DNA of 64,000 nucleotides from Flavobacteriales bacterium (GCA_013359255.1 JABWCF010000011.1:101829-165828), one strand, 5' to 3'. Shown: positions 35,455 to 45,646, counted from the first letter of the stretch. Notes: generated from the letters alone by a model not told the origin. Numbers and translations: made by a program.

Positions 35455-37881
35455 ATGCAAGAAGTTTTTACAGTTTTTTTGGGTTACGAGAGGAGTTTGA
35501 AAAAACTCCCCCTTGTGTTTCTCTGCCTACTAATGCTGGAATCGGGAGTAATTACAGCACAAACGTATAATATTAGTGGAGTTGTAGTAGATACAGCAGA
35601 TAAACCAATAAACGGAGTAAGTATTTATTTACACGAAACAAAATCGGGAGCTACAAGCAATAACGAAGGCAAGTTTGAAATTAAAAATGTGAAAAGTGGC
35701 ACCTATCATTTGCATATTAAGCATTTAGGGTATGAAAGCCTTTCTAAAAACATAAAAGTAACAAATGCCGATGTAGAAATTAATTTTCATTTGAAGTCTG
35801 CCACTTTTGAATTTGAGCAAGTGTTGGTAGAATCGGATATGATGAGAACCGGAAAAGCGGAGCAAACTCAAACTATAGATGTTGTAAACGATGATTATTT
35901 GTTAAAATCTTTGGGAGTTAATTTAATGCAATCATTAGAAAAAATATCTGGTGTTACATACATTTCGGCAGGTACCGGAGTGGCAAAACCAATTATTCGG
36001 GGTATGGGATTTAATAGAATTGTTACGGTAGATAATGGCATAGTGCAAGATGGGCAGCAGTGGGGGAGCGACCATGGGTTGGAAATAGATCAGTTTGGTA
36101 TTGGCCGAGTGGAAATATTAAAAGGCCCAGCTTCGTTGGTTTATGGTTCTGATGCGATGGGAGGTTTGCTAAATCTTAAGCCTATGCCTATTCCCACACA
36201 AGGTAAAATGTCAGGATCGTTTGTTACTTCAGGGCAGAGTAATACTAATCTTTTCGCAACATCTCTTATGTTAGAGGCAAATAAAAACGGGTTGTTTTTT
36301 AGAACCAGAGCTTCTTTTAGAGAGTATGCCGATTATAAAGTGCCTGCCGACTCGTTTTCTTACAATCGCTATATTTTGCCTCTTTACAATAATCGATTAA
36401 AAAACACTGCAGGAAAAGAAGAGGCATTTTCTTTTACAGGGGGTATAAATAAAAGCTGGGGAGTAACACAGCTAACAGTTTCTGCCTTTAGGCAGTGGGC
36501 GGGCTTTTTTCCGGGGGCACATGGTAGGCCAAACATTAAACAGTTGCAGAACGATGGAAATAATAGAAATGTAGAGTACCCATATCAATATGTAGAACAT
36601 TTTAAAATTAGTTCAAACACTAGCGTGCTTTTTAAAAAAAATTGGTTAGAAATTGATTTGGGGGTGCAGCAAAATTTAAGAAAAGAAAAAGAAGAATTAC
36701 ATAACGGAGTTTATTTGCCAAGTTATAAAACAACCGATGAAGCTTTAAAACTTGTTTTACAAGTAGCTTCGGCAACTTTTAAATATCATTTAAACATGAA
36801 TGAAAAATGGCAACATGTTTTTGGTTTATCGCTAAAAAGAAAAGAAAATAAAATAGGAGGATATAATTTCTTAATACCGGCATTTTCCGTAAACGAAGGA
36901 GGCCTTTTTATTTTTAGCGAATACAGGAAAAGCGAAAAATTAACCTTTAGTGGAGGTGTTCGTGCCGATGGTGGAGTAATAAATGTTTCCGAATTTATAG
37001 ACACCATTTACAACCAAGAGTTGTTGCCTGTTTTATTTAGGGCAAGTTCAATACAATTTAACCGTAGTTATTCTACTCTATCGGGTTCCTGTGGATTTTC
37101 TTGGATTACCAATACATGGTTTAATATTAAGTTTAATGTGGGTACTAGTTTTCGTTACCCAACGGTGGCGGAACTTGCCTCTAACGGTTTACATCACGGT
37201 GCTTTTAGGTACGAGAGAGGAAATGCAAATCTTAAGGCTGAAAGAGGCTACCAAACAGACTTGAATGTTACCTTTCAGAAAAAACAAGTGATGTTTAGGG
37301 TAACCCCTTTTTTTAATTATTTTACCAATTACATTTATTTGGCTCCAAGTGGAAAGTATGCAACATCAGCCGAGGGGGGAGGGCAAATTTATAACTATAA
37401 ACAAGGTGATGTATTTTTTGCAGGTTATGAAACCGATGTAGATGTGCATATTCATCATCGGTGGCACTTAGGGTTAATACACGACTTCGTATATAATTAT
37501 AATTTTTCTACAACACTACCCTTGCCCTTTTCCGTACCTTCTTCTGTTACATTCGAAAAAGAATATACCGTAGTAAAAGAACATAAAAGATTTTCTAATG
37601 TGTACGTAGGCGTGGATTCTCGTTATGTTTTTGCACAAAATAGGGTAGAACGTAATGAAAAAAATACACCTCAGTATCTTTTATTTAATTTTTCTATAGG
37701 TTCTACTTTATTAATAGGAAAACAAGAAGTAATTTTTGTTTTTCAGGTAAGGAATTTACTGAATCAAAAATATTTTAATCATTTAAGTTTTTATCGTCCG
37801 TTGAATTTGCCTGAGCCTGGACAAAACATTACAGTTTCACTTAAAATACCATTTACAATTATTAATTCGAAATCTCAATAA
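35455..37881 (+). CDS. TonB-dependent outer-membrane receptor
   Basis: An 808-residue receptor. After a signal sequence (LKKLPLVFLCLLMLESGVITAQ) comes a carboxypeptidase-regulatory-like domain (about 38-110, ISGVVVDTADKPINGVSIYL). The plug follows (about 130-245, GVAKPIIRGMGFNRIVTVDNG, GRVEILKGPASLVYGSDAMGG). The 22-strand barrel ends in a NLLNQKYFNHLSFYRPL segment typical of TonB receptors. It takes up a ligand using TonB energy. The companion His-rich DUF4625 lipoprotein gene 8 bp downstream hints at a metal or metallophore, but this is inference. An inverted repeat covers its promoter. Confidence 0.92.
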   Translation: MQEVFTVFLGYERSLKKLPLVFLCLLMLESGVITAQTYNISGVVVDTADKPINGVSIYLHETKSGATSNNEGKFEIKNVKSGTYHLHIKHLGYESLSKNIKVTNADVEINFHLKSATFEFEQVLVESDMMRTGKAEQTQTIDVVNDDYLLKSLGVNLMQSLEKISGVTYISAGTGVAKPIIRGMGFNRIVTVDNGIVQDGQQWGSDHGLEIDQFGIGRVEILKGPASLVYGSDAMGGLLNLKPMPIPTQGKMSGSFVTSGQSNTNLFATSLMLEANKNGLFFRTRASFREYADYKVPADSFSYNRYILPLYNNRLKNTAGKEEAFSFTGGINKSWGVTQLTVSAFRQWAGFFPGAHGRPNIKQLQNDGNNRNVEYPYQYVEHFKISSNTSVLFKKNWLEIDLGVQQNLRKEKEELHNGVYLPSYKTTDEALKLVLQVASATFKYHLNMNEKWQHVFGLSLKRKENKIGGYNFLIPAFSVNEGGLFIFSEYRKSEKLTFSGGVRADGGVINVSEFIDTIYNQELLPVLFRASSIQFNRSYSTLSGSCGFSWITNTWFNIKFNVGTSFRYPTVAELASNGLHHGAFRYERGNANLKAERGYQTDLNVTFQKKQVMFRVTPFFNYFTNYIYLAPSGKYATSAEGGGQIYNYKQGDVFFAGYETDVDVHIHHRWHLGLIHDFVYNYNFSTTLPLPFSVPSSVTFEKEYTVVKEHKRFSNVYVGVDSRYVFAQNRVERNEKNTPQYLLFNFSIGSTLLIGKQEVIFVFQVRNLLNQKYFNHLSFYRPLNLPEPGQNITVSLKIPFTIINSKSQ

Positions 37882-37889
37882 AAATAATA

Positions 37890-38312
37890 ATGATGAAGAT
37901 AAAAACAATGGCTTCTGTTTTCTTAATGGCTTTGCCAATTCTAATTTTATCGTGCAAAAAAGAAAAAGCCGACACTGAAAAGCCAAAAATTAAAATGAAC
38001 TCATCTATAGAAGCGGCAGAATACAAGGCGGGTGAAACCATTGTATTCAATGCTACTTTTACGGATAACATTGCATTGAGTGAGTACGATATTGATATAC
38101 ACAATGGGGCAGGGCACGGACATGGCAGAATGATGGGAATGTGGGAAACTAAAATCTCAGGGGAGCTTTCGGGTATTATGCACATTATAAAAAAGGAAAT
38201 GAACATTCCGAATGATGCCGATACAGGAACCTATCATATGATTGTAAATGCCTTAGATAAAGCAGGAAATGAAGCGGAGTTTGTGGAGATAGATTTTAAA
38301 ATAATTTTATAA
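37890..38312 (+). CDS. DUF4625-type lipoprotein with His/Met-rich loop
   Basis: A 140-residue lipoprotein. MMKIKTMASVFLMALPILILSC has a lipobox Cys22, and the second ATG at 37893 is an equal start. The mature domain (DTEKPKIKMNSSIEAAEYKAGETIVFNATFTDN) is a single Ig-like DUF4625 fold. It contains a loop rich in His and Met, NGAGHGHGRMMGMWE, and another His (GIMHIIKKE). The loop could bind a soft metal. Its place behind a TonB receptor gene suggests a surface-exposed accessory for uptake. The DUF assignment is from memory. Confidence 0.75.
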   Translation: MMKIKTMASVFLMALPILILSCKKEKADTEKPKIKMNSSIEAAEYKAGETIVFNATFTDNIALSEYDIDIHNGAGHGHGRMMGMWETKISGELSGIMHIIKKEMNIPNDADTGTYHMIVNALDKAGNEAEFVEIDFKIIL

Positions 38313-38322
38313 AGAATAGAAA

Positions 38323-39213
38323 TTATTTCTCGGGTTGTGGTGTTTTTTCGAGTTTGTAAAACTTATCTTTTATATTTTTTTCAAGTCGGGCGTCATAATC
38401 CGAAATAAAAATCCATTTTCCTTTTTCTAGCTTAAATGCATCGAAAGAACCATCTGGTACGTGGTAGGCTTTTACATCTTTTAAGCTACTGCTAATGGGA
38501 GAGAGATGATCGAAAATAATGCATTTTTCTTTTTCGTTGTAGTTTAATGTAAAGTTGGCCTCGTCTGCATACTCAAAGAGATAGCGTTTTTGCGGTTTTT
38601 GTTTCGATTTAAAAATGGAGGCTCCTAGTAACAGCTCATTATTGCTATTAAAATACAACACATCAATAATTTTTCGGTTGGTAAGCAGGTTATTTCCATC
38701 CCAACCCAACAGGGTAAAGTATGTTTGCTTTCCGTTTTTAACTTCTATCAGATTATAATAATGCGCCCCAAACCAATGCGTGTTTTTAAAAGTCGAATTT
38801 TCTATGTTTTTCAAGTTCGCTTTGTTATCGGTAAGCTCAAAAACATTTACTTTATTTTCTGCATTATTTTTTTTTACTACAAAAGCGTGGTAAGAAAAAG
38901 TGCCATCGGAATAAGGTATATGCCAGTTAAAAATACGAACCTGCTTATCGGCCGATGTAAAACGAGCAATGGTTTTTAATTCGTCAAATGGGTAACTAAA
39001 AAAAATAGCATTTACAAGTGAAGATCGAAGACTGTTTTTAAACACCGCGTTTAATGAATCTTTTTCATAATCAGTTCCCTCTTTCAGAATTTGATGAGAG
39101 AGCTGTTGAAGTTCTATTAAAGACTGGGCATTTGGTGTTTCCTGCGAGAATAAAATAAAAGGGAAGAAAACACAAAAAAAGAGAACCCGATATGTTACGA
39201 TTATTTTTTTCAT
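38323..39213 (-). CDS. Secreted protein of unknown function
   Basis: A 296-residue protein with a signal peptide (MKKIIVTYRVLFFCVFFPFILFSQ). The body is mixed, with a segment about residues 80-230 of repeated beta strands and Trp/Tyr (IFNWHIPYSDGTFSYHAFVVKK, FTLLGWDGNNLLTNRKIIDVLYF) and an aromatic C-terminus (SDYDARLEKNIKDKFYKLEK). I do not recognise a family. It is not close to a partner: 10 bp from the convergent DUF4625 stop and 48 bp from the ferredoxin stop. Confidence 0.6.
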   Translation of the reverse strand: MKKIIVTYRVLFFCVFFPFILFSQETPNAQSLIELQQLSHQILKEGTDYEKDSLNAVFKNSLRSSLVNAIFFSYPFDELKTIARFTSADKQVRIFNWHIPYSDGTFSYHAFVVKKNNAENKVNVFELTDNKANLKNIENSTFKNTHWFGAHYYNLIEVKNGKQTYFTLLGWDGNNLLTNRKIIDVLYFNSNNELLLGASIFKSKQKPQKRYLFEYADEANFTLNYNEKEKCIIFDHLSPISSSLKDVKAYHVPDGSFDAFKLEKGKWIFISDYDARLEKNIKDKFYKLEKTPQPEK

Positions 39214-39261
39214 AAGAGAAACATATCAATAAACGTGCAGAAAAGAAAGATATTGAATGAC

Positions 39262-39609
39262 CTAAGCGTGCAGTTTCGCTTTTTTCGCTTCTAATTCTTC
39301 TTTACTTTCTCTAAAGTTTGGGTCGTCAACACAACAATCAACCGGGCAAACGGCTGCACACTGAGGCTCATCATGAAAACCAACGCACTCGGTGCATTTA
39401 TCGGGAACGATAAAATAAAAGTCATCGCTGAGGGGAGTTTGCTCTGCATCGGCATCAACGGAGTCTCCCGATAAACGATTAAAAGAACCACTTAAGGTAG
39501 TTCCCTCAGAGAAACGCCAGCCAGCTCCTCCTTCGTAAATTGCGTTGTTAGGACATTCGGGCTCACAAGCTCCACAATTAATACATTCATCTGTTATTAC
39601 GATAGCCAT
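39262..39609 (-). CDS. 2[4Fe-4S] ferredoxin
   Basis: A 115-residue ferredoxin. The first cluster motif is [12 protein letters not shown]; the second is [22 protein letters not shown], with an eight-residue insertion as in YfhL-type ferredoxins. The C-terminal tail is charged and helical. It carries low-potential electrons in the cytoplasm; its redox partner is not evident from the neighbours. It is monocistronic and divergent from the acyl-CoA reductase gene. Confidence 0.92.
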   Translation of the reverse strand: MAIVITDECINCGACEPECPNNAIYEGGAGWRFSEGTTLSGSFNRLSGDSVDADAEQTPLSDDFYFIVPDKCTECVGFHDEPQCAAVCPVDCCVDDPNFRESKEELEAKKAKLHA

Positions 39610-39651
39610 ACTATAAAATAATTAGGTTAATGTTTTTGTTAATTTCGCCTG

Positions 39652-39659
39652 CAAATATA
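39652..39659 (-). promoter_or_regulatory. -7 box of the ferredoxin gene
   Basis: On the minus strand TATATTTG matches TAnnTTTG about 43 bp before the ATG at 39609. Confidence 0.35.
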
Positions 39660-39687
39660 CCACTAACTTGTTGTTTTTCTAAAAAAA

Positions 39688-40752
39688 ATGAATTTATCTG
39701 ACAGAATAGAAGCCTTTGCTTTATTGGGAGAATTTTTACAATCGTTTACTCAAAAAGAGAAAAAAAATGATGCGTTTGGGGGTATTGACGAAGCACAACA
39801 CAAAGAGTTCTCGGAATTAATTGAAAATTACCATCATTACAATGGGTGGTTTGATAAAACGAATATAAAGAGGGCAATAGAAGGAATAAGCAAGTGGTTG
39901 GAAAGAGAAATCTTGGTTCGGTTTACTGAAAAATATGACTTTAATCAAAATAATACTTCTAAAAACGTGGGCTTAATTTTAGCCGGAAATATTCCATTGG
40001 TTGGGTTTCACGATTTTTTATGTGTATTACTTTCTGGGCACAAAGCAATCATAAAACAGTCGTCAAATGATTTGTATCTAATGCCTTTTATCGCAAAACT
40101 TCTAACAACATATAATCCCTCCTTTTCAAATCGAATTAATTTTTCCGATAGATTGAATAACGTAGATGCCGTAATAGCTACAGGCAGCAACAATTCATCT
40201 CGATACTTTAAATCTTATTTTGGGCACATTCCTCATATTATTCGTGCCAACCGAAAATCAATGGCCGCATTAACAGGAAACGAAAGCAAAGAAGAATTAA
40301 TTGGATTAGCTAATGATGTACTTTTCTATTATGGACTAGGATGCAGAAATATTTCGTTAGTTTTTATTCCCAAAAATTATGACTTAAACTTAATCTTCGA
40401 GCCTGTTTTTAGCCTCTATTCTCATTTGCAATTTCACCAAAAATACATGAATAATCTTGATTATAACCGGGCTGTATATTCATTAAATGAAATACCGTTT
40501 ACCGAAAATGGCATACTCATACTAAGGAATCAAAAAGAATTATTTGCCCCGGTTGCAGTATTGAATTATACAGAATACCAACACTTGGAAGAGATAGAAG
40601 AATTTATAGAACTAAATAAAAACAATATACAGTGTGTGGCAGGAAAAATAGAAAAGATATGCAACACCTCTCCCGGAGAAGCCCAATTTCCGGAAATTGC
40701 AGCATTTGCCGATGATATAGATACTCTGCAGTTTTTAAAGAAGTTAGAATAA
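39688..40752 (+). CDS. Acyl-CoA reductase (LuxC-like)
   Basis: A 354-residue protein of the LuxC/acyl-CoA reductase family as found in Bacteroidota. It contains VGLILAGNIPLVGFHDFLCVLLSGHKAIIKQSS (nucleotide-binding and early active-site region), AVIATGSNNSSRYF and GLGCRNISLVFIPKNY, where the Cys (in GLGCRN) is the likely nucleophile. The family reduces fatty acyl-CoA to aldehyde. In non-luminous bacteria the purpose is lipid-related and not well defined. It is transcribed alone. Confidence 0.83.
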   Translation: MNLSDRIEAFALLGEFLQSFTQKEKKNDAFGGIDEAQHKEFSELIENYHHYNGWFDKTNIKRAIEGISKWLEREILVRFTEKYDFNQNNTSKNVGLILAGNIPLVGFHDFLCVLLSGHKAIIKQSSNDLYLMPFIAKLLTTYNPSFSNRINFSDRLNNVDAVIATGSNNSSRYFKSYFGHIPHIIRANRKSMAALTGNESKEELIGLANDVLFYYGLGCRNISLVFIPKNYDLNLIFEPVFSLYSHLQFHQKYMNNLDYNRAVYSLNEIPFTENGILILRNQKELFAPVAVLNYTEYQHLEEIEEFIELNKNNIQCVAGKIEKICNTSPGEAQFPEIAAFADDIDTLQFLKKLE

Positions 40753-40858
40753 ATTTGTGAAGTGAAGCATCTTTTTTACACCTATTCCCGTCTTCATAAA
40801 GCATAATTTATTCCGATTTTTAAAATTTTACTAACTTGCACCCGTAACAATTTTTAGC

Positions 40859-43141
40859 ATGAAAAAAATAATATTGTTTTTAGTGTGTTCTGCTATAGCA
40901 GTGCCACTTTTTTCTCAAATTTTTTGGACCGAAACATTTGGTACAGGATGCAATCAGGGCCAAAATGCCAATGGTTTTGTGTCGGCAAATGGAGTATGGA
41001 CAGTAACTAACACCGGAGTAAATGCCGCAGAAGCAAACAAATGGTTTGTAAGTGCCACCGAAGCCGGAATGGGAAGTGGAAACTGCGGAGATGGTTGCCT
41101 AAATAACGGAGGCTTAACCGATAGAACGCTACATATTGGTTCCGATGATGGTTTCTTTCCTACCGATTTAGGTGCAGCTTACAATGCAGGTGGAGTTTGT
41201 GGAGTGCTATACTGTGTAGAAACCGACAAAAGAGCCGAATCCCCAGCAATAAATTGCACCGGCCAAAATAATATTCAACTTTCTTTTCATTACATAGAGT
41301 TTGGCGATGGAACAAATGACGATGGCTCTCTTTGGTATTTCGATGGTGCCATTTGGTCGCAATTAGTAAACTTGCCAAAAACCATGTGTTGCGATGGATT
41401 TGGTAACCCCATTCCATGCACAGGTACAGAACAAGCTAAATGGACAACCTATTCTATAGCTCTTCCTCCTTCAGCCAACAACAATCCGGGAGTTAAAATT
41501 GGTTTCAGGTGGGTTAACAATGACGATGGAGTGGGAACTGACCCCTCTTTTGCAGTAGATAGCATTTCTCTTTCTGCACAAGCCGGTACTCCTCCTACCG
41601 CAGCTTTTTCTGCCAGTTCTACTAATATTTGCGAAAATGATTGCATTACGTTTACCGATAATAGCACAGGAAGTCCAACTTCATGGATGTGGTATTTTCC
41701 GGGTGGGGTACCCGCTACCTTTAACGGTCAAAACCCTCCTGCAGTTTGTTATCCAAATACAGGAACGTATCCGGTTTCTTTGGTTGTTACTAATATCAAT
41801 GGGCAGGATTCACTCGGAATAAATTCATACATTACGGTTAGCTCCTGTATTCAGCCTACAGCTGATTTTACAGCCAATAATACAACCATTTGTTCCGGTG
41901 ATTGTGTAAACTTTACCGATTTAAGTACCAATGCCACTAGTTGGAAATGGTATTTTCCGGGGGGAACACCTGCCACATCTACCCAACAAAATCCTACCAT
42001 TTGTTATAATACACCAGGTGTTTACACAGTTTCGCTTGTAGCATACAACGGGCCGGTACAAGATTCTATTGCAAAAGTGAATTATATTACGGTTCAGTCT
42101 TGCACTATGCCAGTGGTTCAGTTTGTTGCTAGCCAAACCGAAATATGCGATAGTATGTGCATTAGTTTTACCGATCAAAGTACAAATAACCCAACTTCGT
42201 GGCAATGGTTTTTTCCCGGAGCAGTACCTGGCGGTTCAAACTTGCAGAATCCTACCAATATTTGCTATTACGATACCGGAACTTTTACGGTAACGCTTAT
42301 TGCTACCAACCAGTTTGGAAGCACCACTCTTACCAAAACAAACTACATTACAGTAAAAGCCTGTAACAAGCCTGTTGCACTGTTTGATATGCCCATAATC
42401 TGTTACAACAGTTGTGTAAACTTTAAAAGCTTAACCTTAAACCAGCCCGATAGTGTTATGTGGGTTTTTGAAGGAGCCAATCAGGATACTGTTAAAGCCT
42501 TTAACCCACAAAGTATTTGCTGGTTCGACACAACCGGCTGCTTCTCTGTTAAGTTATATGCATGGAATGCCTATGGCGTAGATTCTATTTTTAAAACTAT
42601 TTGTATAGATACCTTGCCAACCGTAGATGCAGGAAAAGATACCACCATTTTTTGGGGAGGCTTAAACGGAGCTACTCTATCTGCCGTAGGAAGCAATGAT
42701 AGTTTAAATCAAGCAACCTATATATGGAACCCTTCTAATTTGGTAGATTGTTATTATTGCCAAAAAACCAATACGAACCCCGATGACTCAACTCTGTTTA
42801 TAGTTAAATACACCGACCACCACGGGTGTGTGGCATACGATACCGTTTGGGTATTTGTAAAATGGGAGGCCAATATTGGTGTTCCGAATGCATTTTCTCC
42901 CAATTTCGATGGAAACAACGATATTTTATATGTACGGGGTAAGGGTATAAAATCTTTACAGTTTACCATTTACAACCGCTATGGACAGCAAGTTTTTGAA
43001 AGCACCGACCAAAGTTTTGGCTGGGACGGCACTCATAAAGGAAAAGAAGTAAATCCCGGTGTTTATGTGTATTTTGTTGATGCAATAATGAAAGATGATA
43101 CAAGGCGTGCACTAAAGGGAAATGTTACATTAATCAGATAA
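40859..43141 (+). CDS. T9SS type B cargo with tandem PKD domains
   Basis: A 760-residue secreted protein. A signal peptide (MKKIILFLVCSAIAVPLFSQ) precedes an N-terminal beta-sandwich-like domain (to about 235) with paired cysteines. Four PKD-type repeats of about 85 residues follow (about 245-590), each with a Cys in SxxxxICxxxC and a SWxWxFPG core. A further beta segment leads to the type B CTD (last 80 residues: VPNAFSPNFDGNNDILYVRG, RYGQQVFES, GWDG, NVTLIR). It is followed 10 bp later by a PorP/SprF gene, the usual partner that holds type B cargo on the surface. Confidence 0.9.
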   Translation: MKKIILFLVCSAIAVPLFSQIFWTETFGTGCNQGQNANGFVSANGVWTVTNTGVNAAEANKWFVSATEAGMGSGNCGDGCLNNGGLTDRTLHIGSDDGFFPTDLGAAYNAGGVCGVLYCVETDKRAESPAINCTGQNNIQLSFHYIEFGDGTNDDGSLWYFDGAIWSQLVNLPKTMCCDGFGNPIPCTGTEQAKWTTYSIALPPSANNNPGVKIGFRWVNNDDGVGTDPSFAVDSISLSAQAGTPPTAAFSASSTNICENDCITFTDNSTGSPTSWMWYFPGGVPATFNGQNPPAVCYPNTGTYPVSLVVTNINGQDSLGINSYITVSSCIQPTADFTANNTTICSGDCVNFTDLSTNATSWKWYFPGGTPATSTQQNPTICYNTPGVYTVSLVAYNGPVQDSIAKVNYITVQSCTMPVVQFVASQTEICDSMCISFTDQSTNNPTSWQWFFPGAVPGGSNLQNPTNICYYDTGTFTVTLIATNQFGSTTLTKTNYITVKACNKPVALFDMPIICYNSCVNFKSLTLNQPDSVMWVFEGANQDTVKAFNPQSICWFDTTGCFSVKLYAWNAYGVDSIFKTICIDTLPTVDAGKDTTIFWGGLNGATLSAVGSNDSLNQATYIWNPSNLVDCYYCQKTNTNPDDSTLFIVKYTDHHGCVAYDTVWVFVKWEANIGVPNAFSPNFDGNNDILYVRGKGIKSLQFTIYNRYGQQVFESTDQSFGWDGTHKGKEVNPGVYVYFVDAIMKDDTRRALKGNVTLIR

Positions 43142-43151
43142 AAAGAGAAGT

Positions 43152-44186
43152 ATGAAAAGAATAGTATATATTAGTTTGTTGCTGATGGTAGCATTCTATG
43201 AACTAAAAGCTCAGCAGGATGTGCATTTTTCTCAATTTTATTCATCTCCTTTAACTATCAATCCGGCTCAGGCAGGATTATTTAACGGGGGGGTAAGGGC
43301 TATGGTAAATTACCGTTCTCAATGGGCTGCTGTTAATAACCCGTTTACTACTATTTCTGGTTCGGTTGATGGAGGCCTATTTAGAGAAAAAATAAGCAAT
43401 GGTTTTTTTGGAGTGGGTGGAAATGTGATTAAAGACGATGCAGGAGATGCTCAGTTTTCTACTTTAAACGGAAATCTTTCACTTTCGTACCATTTCGATT
43501 TATCGGGCGGAGAAGAAATGTCGTATTTCTCAGTAGGTTTTCAGGGTGGTTACCTGCAACGCAGTATATCATTAGGTTCGTTATATTGGGACCAACAGTG
43601 GGACGGATCTGCCTTTAACACTTCTTTACCTCATAATGAAGCGTATCAGGATTTATCTTATTCCAGATGGATATTTGCCTCGGGTGTAAATTGGTATATC
43701 AATTCGTACGATAATTCCAAACAGTTTTATATTGGTTTATCTGCATATAATTTAAACGCTCCGAATGTTGGTTTTAAATCTACCAGCGAAAATTATCTAA
43801 GACGTTATCAGTTACATAGTGGGGCTGAAATTTTATTTCCTAATTCAACCGTGTCTGTAGTTCCAAATGCTATTTATATGATGCAGGGCCCAAATCGCTA
43901 CCTAAACTTGGGTACTGATGTAAAATTTTTACTCAGTGAACGTACTGCAATTACAAATTACCATAATGAAAGTTCTCTTCATTTTGGAGTGTACCACCGC
44001 TTTAAAGATGCCTTGTATGCCACCTTTATGATTAATTGGGTAGGTTTATCGTTAGGTGCAAGCTATGACTTTAATATATCCGGATTAAAAGCGGTAACCA
44101 ACAGTAATGGAGGCATGGAAATTTTTCTTCGATACCGTTCGGGTTTTGGTGGAGGAAAGCGCCCTCATAAAGTTCGGTTTATTTAA
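43152..44186 (+). CDS. PorP/SprF family outer-membrane protein
   Basis: A 344-residue protein. The signal peptide ends in ELKAQ, followed by the family's hallmark start QDVHFSQFYSSPLTINPAQAGLFNGGVRAMVNYRSQW. The rest is a small beta-barrel with aromatic girdles. PorP/SprF proteins work with the T9SS in secretion or attachment of particular type B-CTD cargo, usually the neighbouring large protein, here the PKD protein upstream. Its stop TAA overlaps the beta-helix lipoprotein stop on the other strand (shared TTAA). Confidence 0.92.
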   Translation: MKRIVYISLLLMVAFYELKAQQDVHFSQFYSSPLTINPAQAGLFNGGVRAMVNYRSQWAAVNNPFTTISGSVDGGLFREKISNGFFGVGGNVIKDDAGDAQFSTLNGNLSLSYHFDLSGGEEMSYFSVGFQGGYLQRSISLGSLYWDQQWDGSAFNTSLPHNEAYQDLSYSRWIFASGVNWYINSYDNSKQFYIGLSAYNLNAPNVGFKSTSENYLRRYQLHSGAEILFPNSTVSVVPNAIYMMQGPNRYLNLGTDVKFLLSERTAITNYHNESSLHFGVYHRFKDALYATFMINWVGLSLGASYDFNISGLKAVTNSNGGMEIFLRYRSGFGGGKRPHKVRFI

Positions 44187-45646
44187 GGCACGTATTCATA
44201 GCAGCCTGCATCAGGATTACCGGATGATAACCTGTTTATCTCATCTAAATCTTTTTCTAACCCCGTAGAAACCTGTGCCGGATCACCAATGTTTATGGCC
44301 GAAGAGTTGCTGCTTAAATGATAATCGAATAAGGAATAGTTTTTAAATAAGTCTCCACTCGGATTTTTTAGTATATTCACAAAACTGCTTGTAGAGGTAT
44401 TTACCGTAGTTTTAATTACGGAATGGTGAAAAAGGTAGTTTATGTTTCCTCCGCTTTTCCCTTCAGTACTAAACTCATTTTCGAGACTTCCGGTAATAAT
44501 ACAGTTGTAAAAATTACATTTACTTATATCTTTTACCACTTCACTGCCTGTAAAAATATTGGTAAAATAATTTTGCAGAAAAATAGTAGGAGTTTGGCGA
44601 CTTCCGTCTTTCCAATAGTTGGCAAAGGTGCAGTGTCTAAATTCATATTCACCCCCTCCTGCCACAATAAAATTATATTCACCACTGCGTTCTATGAGGC
44701 AATTAGCTCCTTCTATTTTATAATTTCTTGCTAAAATTCCGGCTCCTGAGCAATTTTGAATACGTGTGTTTGTAAGAATACATTTATTGCTACTGATACT
44801 TGCATTGCCAAAGGGAAGCGTTTCTATTTGTAAGCCGATGTATGCATTTTTTATAATGGCGTAATTAAAAATATTGTCAGTACTGCCTTCGTTTATCCAA
44901 ATTCTATCCCACTGTCCGGGCTTTTCGTTATAAGTCCATTCCAGGCGGTCGCCTCTAAACTCTACGGGATTTTCTTTTGTTCCGTTTACAACGATTCTCC
45001 CTCCACGGTATACCCAAAGCCCTGCATTGCGGTGAAAATGAATTTTTGTGCCTTGTTCAATGGTCAGTGTGCAGGCAGAATCTACTACGGCATACCCGTA
45101 AACTACATACGGTTTTACATTGTTCCAGGTTGTATTACATTCTATAATGGAGTAGGGAGGAAGTCCTGGTTGATAGTATTTTGGAGTATAGTATATGGCA
45201 TTCTGACCCCATGCCACTAAATCCACGTCTTGCTTATTTCCATTGGTAATAAACAGAATGGAATCGCTTATTACAAAGGGAGAGTTGGTGTTATTAGGGT
45301 CTACTGTAACTTCAATAAAAATATATAAACTGTCTTTAGGTCGAATTTTAATTTGTTGGGCATCTCCAGGAAGCCCATCTACATTTATGCGAAAATTAGA
45401 GTTCTTTCCTCCGGCTAATTGAATGCTGCTTATTAGAATACTTTTATTATGTGTGTTGTAAACTAGTAAGCGTTTGGTAGTAGAACCTATAGTGGTAAAA
45501 ACGGTATCGAATAAAACGGTATCTAACGAAAATTTTAGCAGGGCAGAGGGATCTGTAAGTAATTTATCTTTTCTGCACGAAAAAGAAAAGAAAACCACGA
45601 TTGCTAAAAGAAATATGTGTCCTGATTTTTTCAAGTGATATAACAA
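44183..45646 (-). CDS. Lipoprotein with right-handed beta-helix
   Basis: A 487-residue lipoprotein. The signal ends in FFSFSC (Cys about 24). The centre (about residues 195-430) shows repeated short strands and the asparagine/glycine turns of a right-handed parallel beta-helix (AIIKNAYIGLQIETLPFGNASISSNKCILTNTRIQNCSGAGILAR). The N-terminal part (about 45-130) has an Ig-like pattern with KRLLVYNTHNKSILISSIQLAGG. It resembles the Bacteroidota choice-of-anchor/right-handed parallel beta-helix lipoproteins. Function unknown; no catalytic residues are assigned. Confidence 0.78.
   Translation of the reverse strand: MLYHLKKSGHIFLLAIVVFFSFSCRKDKLLTDPSALLKFSLDTVLFDTVFTTIGSTTKRLLVYNTHNKSILISSIQLAGGKNSNFRINVDGLPGDAQQIKIRPKDSLYIFIEVTVDPNNTNSPFVISDSILFITNGNKQDVDLVAWGQNAIYYTPKYYQPGLPPYSIIECNTTWNNVKPYVVYGYAVVDSACTLTIEQGTKIHFHRNAGLWVYRGGRIVVNGTKENPVEFRGDRLEWTYNEKPGQWDRIWINEGSTDNIFNYAIIKNAYIGLQIETLPFGNASISSNKCILTNTRIQNCSGAGILARNYKIEGANCLIERSGEYNFIVAGGGEYEFRHCTFANYWKDGSRQTPTIFLQNYFTNIFTGSEVVKDISKCNFYNCIITGSLENEFSTEGKSGGNINYLFHHSVIKTTVNTSTSSFVNILKNPSGDLFKNYSLFDYHLSSNSSAINIGDPAQVSTGLEKDLDEINRLSSGNPDAGCYEYVP

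Noticed and set aside
37862..38206. Minus-strand open frame of 114 codons
   Set aside because: It is antisense to the DUF4625 lipoprotein gene, which has a signal peptide and sensible domain; the minus frame has none.
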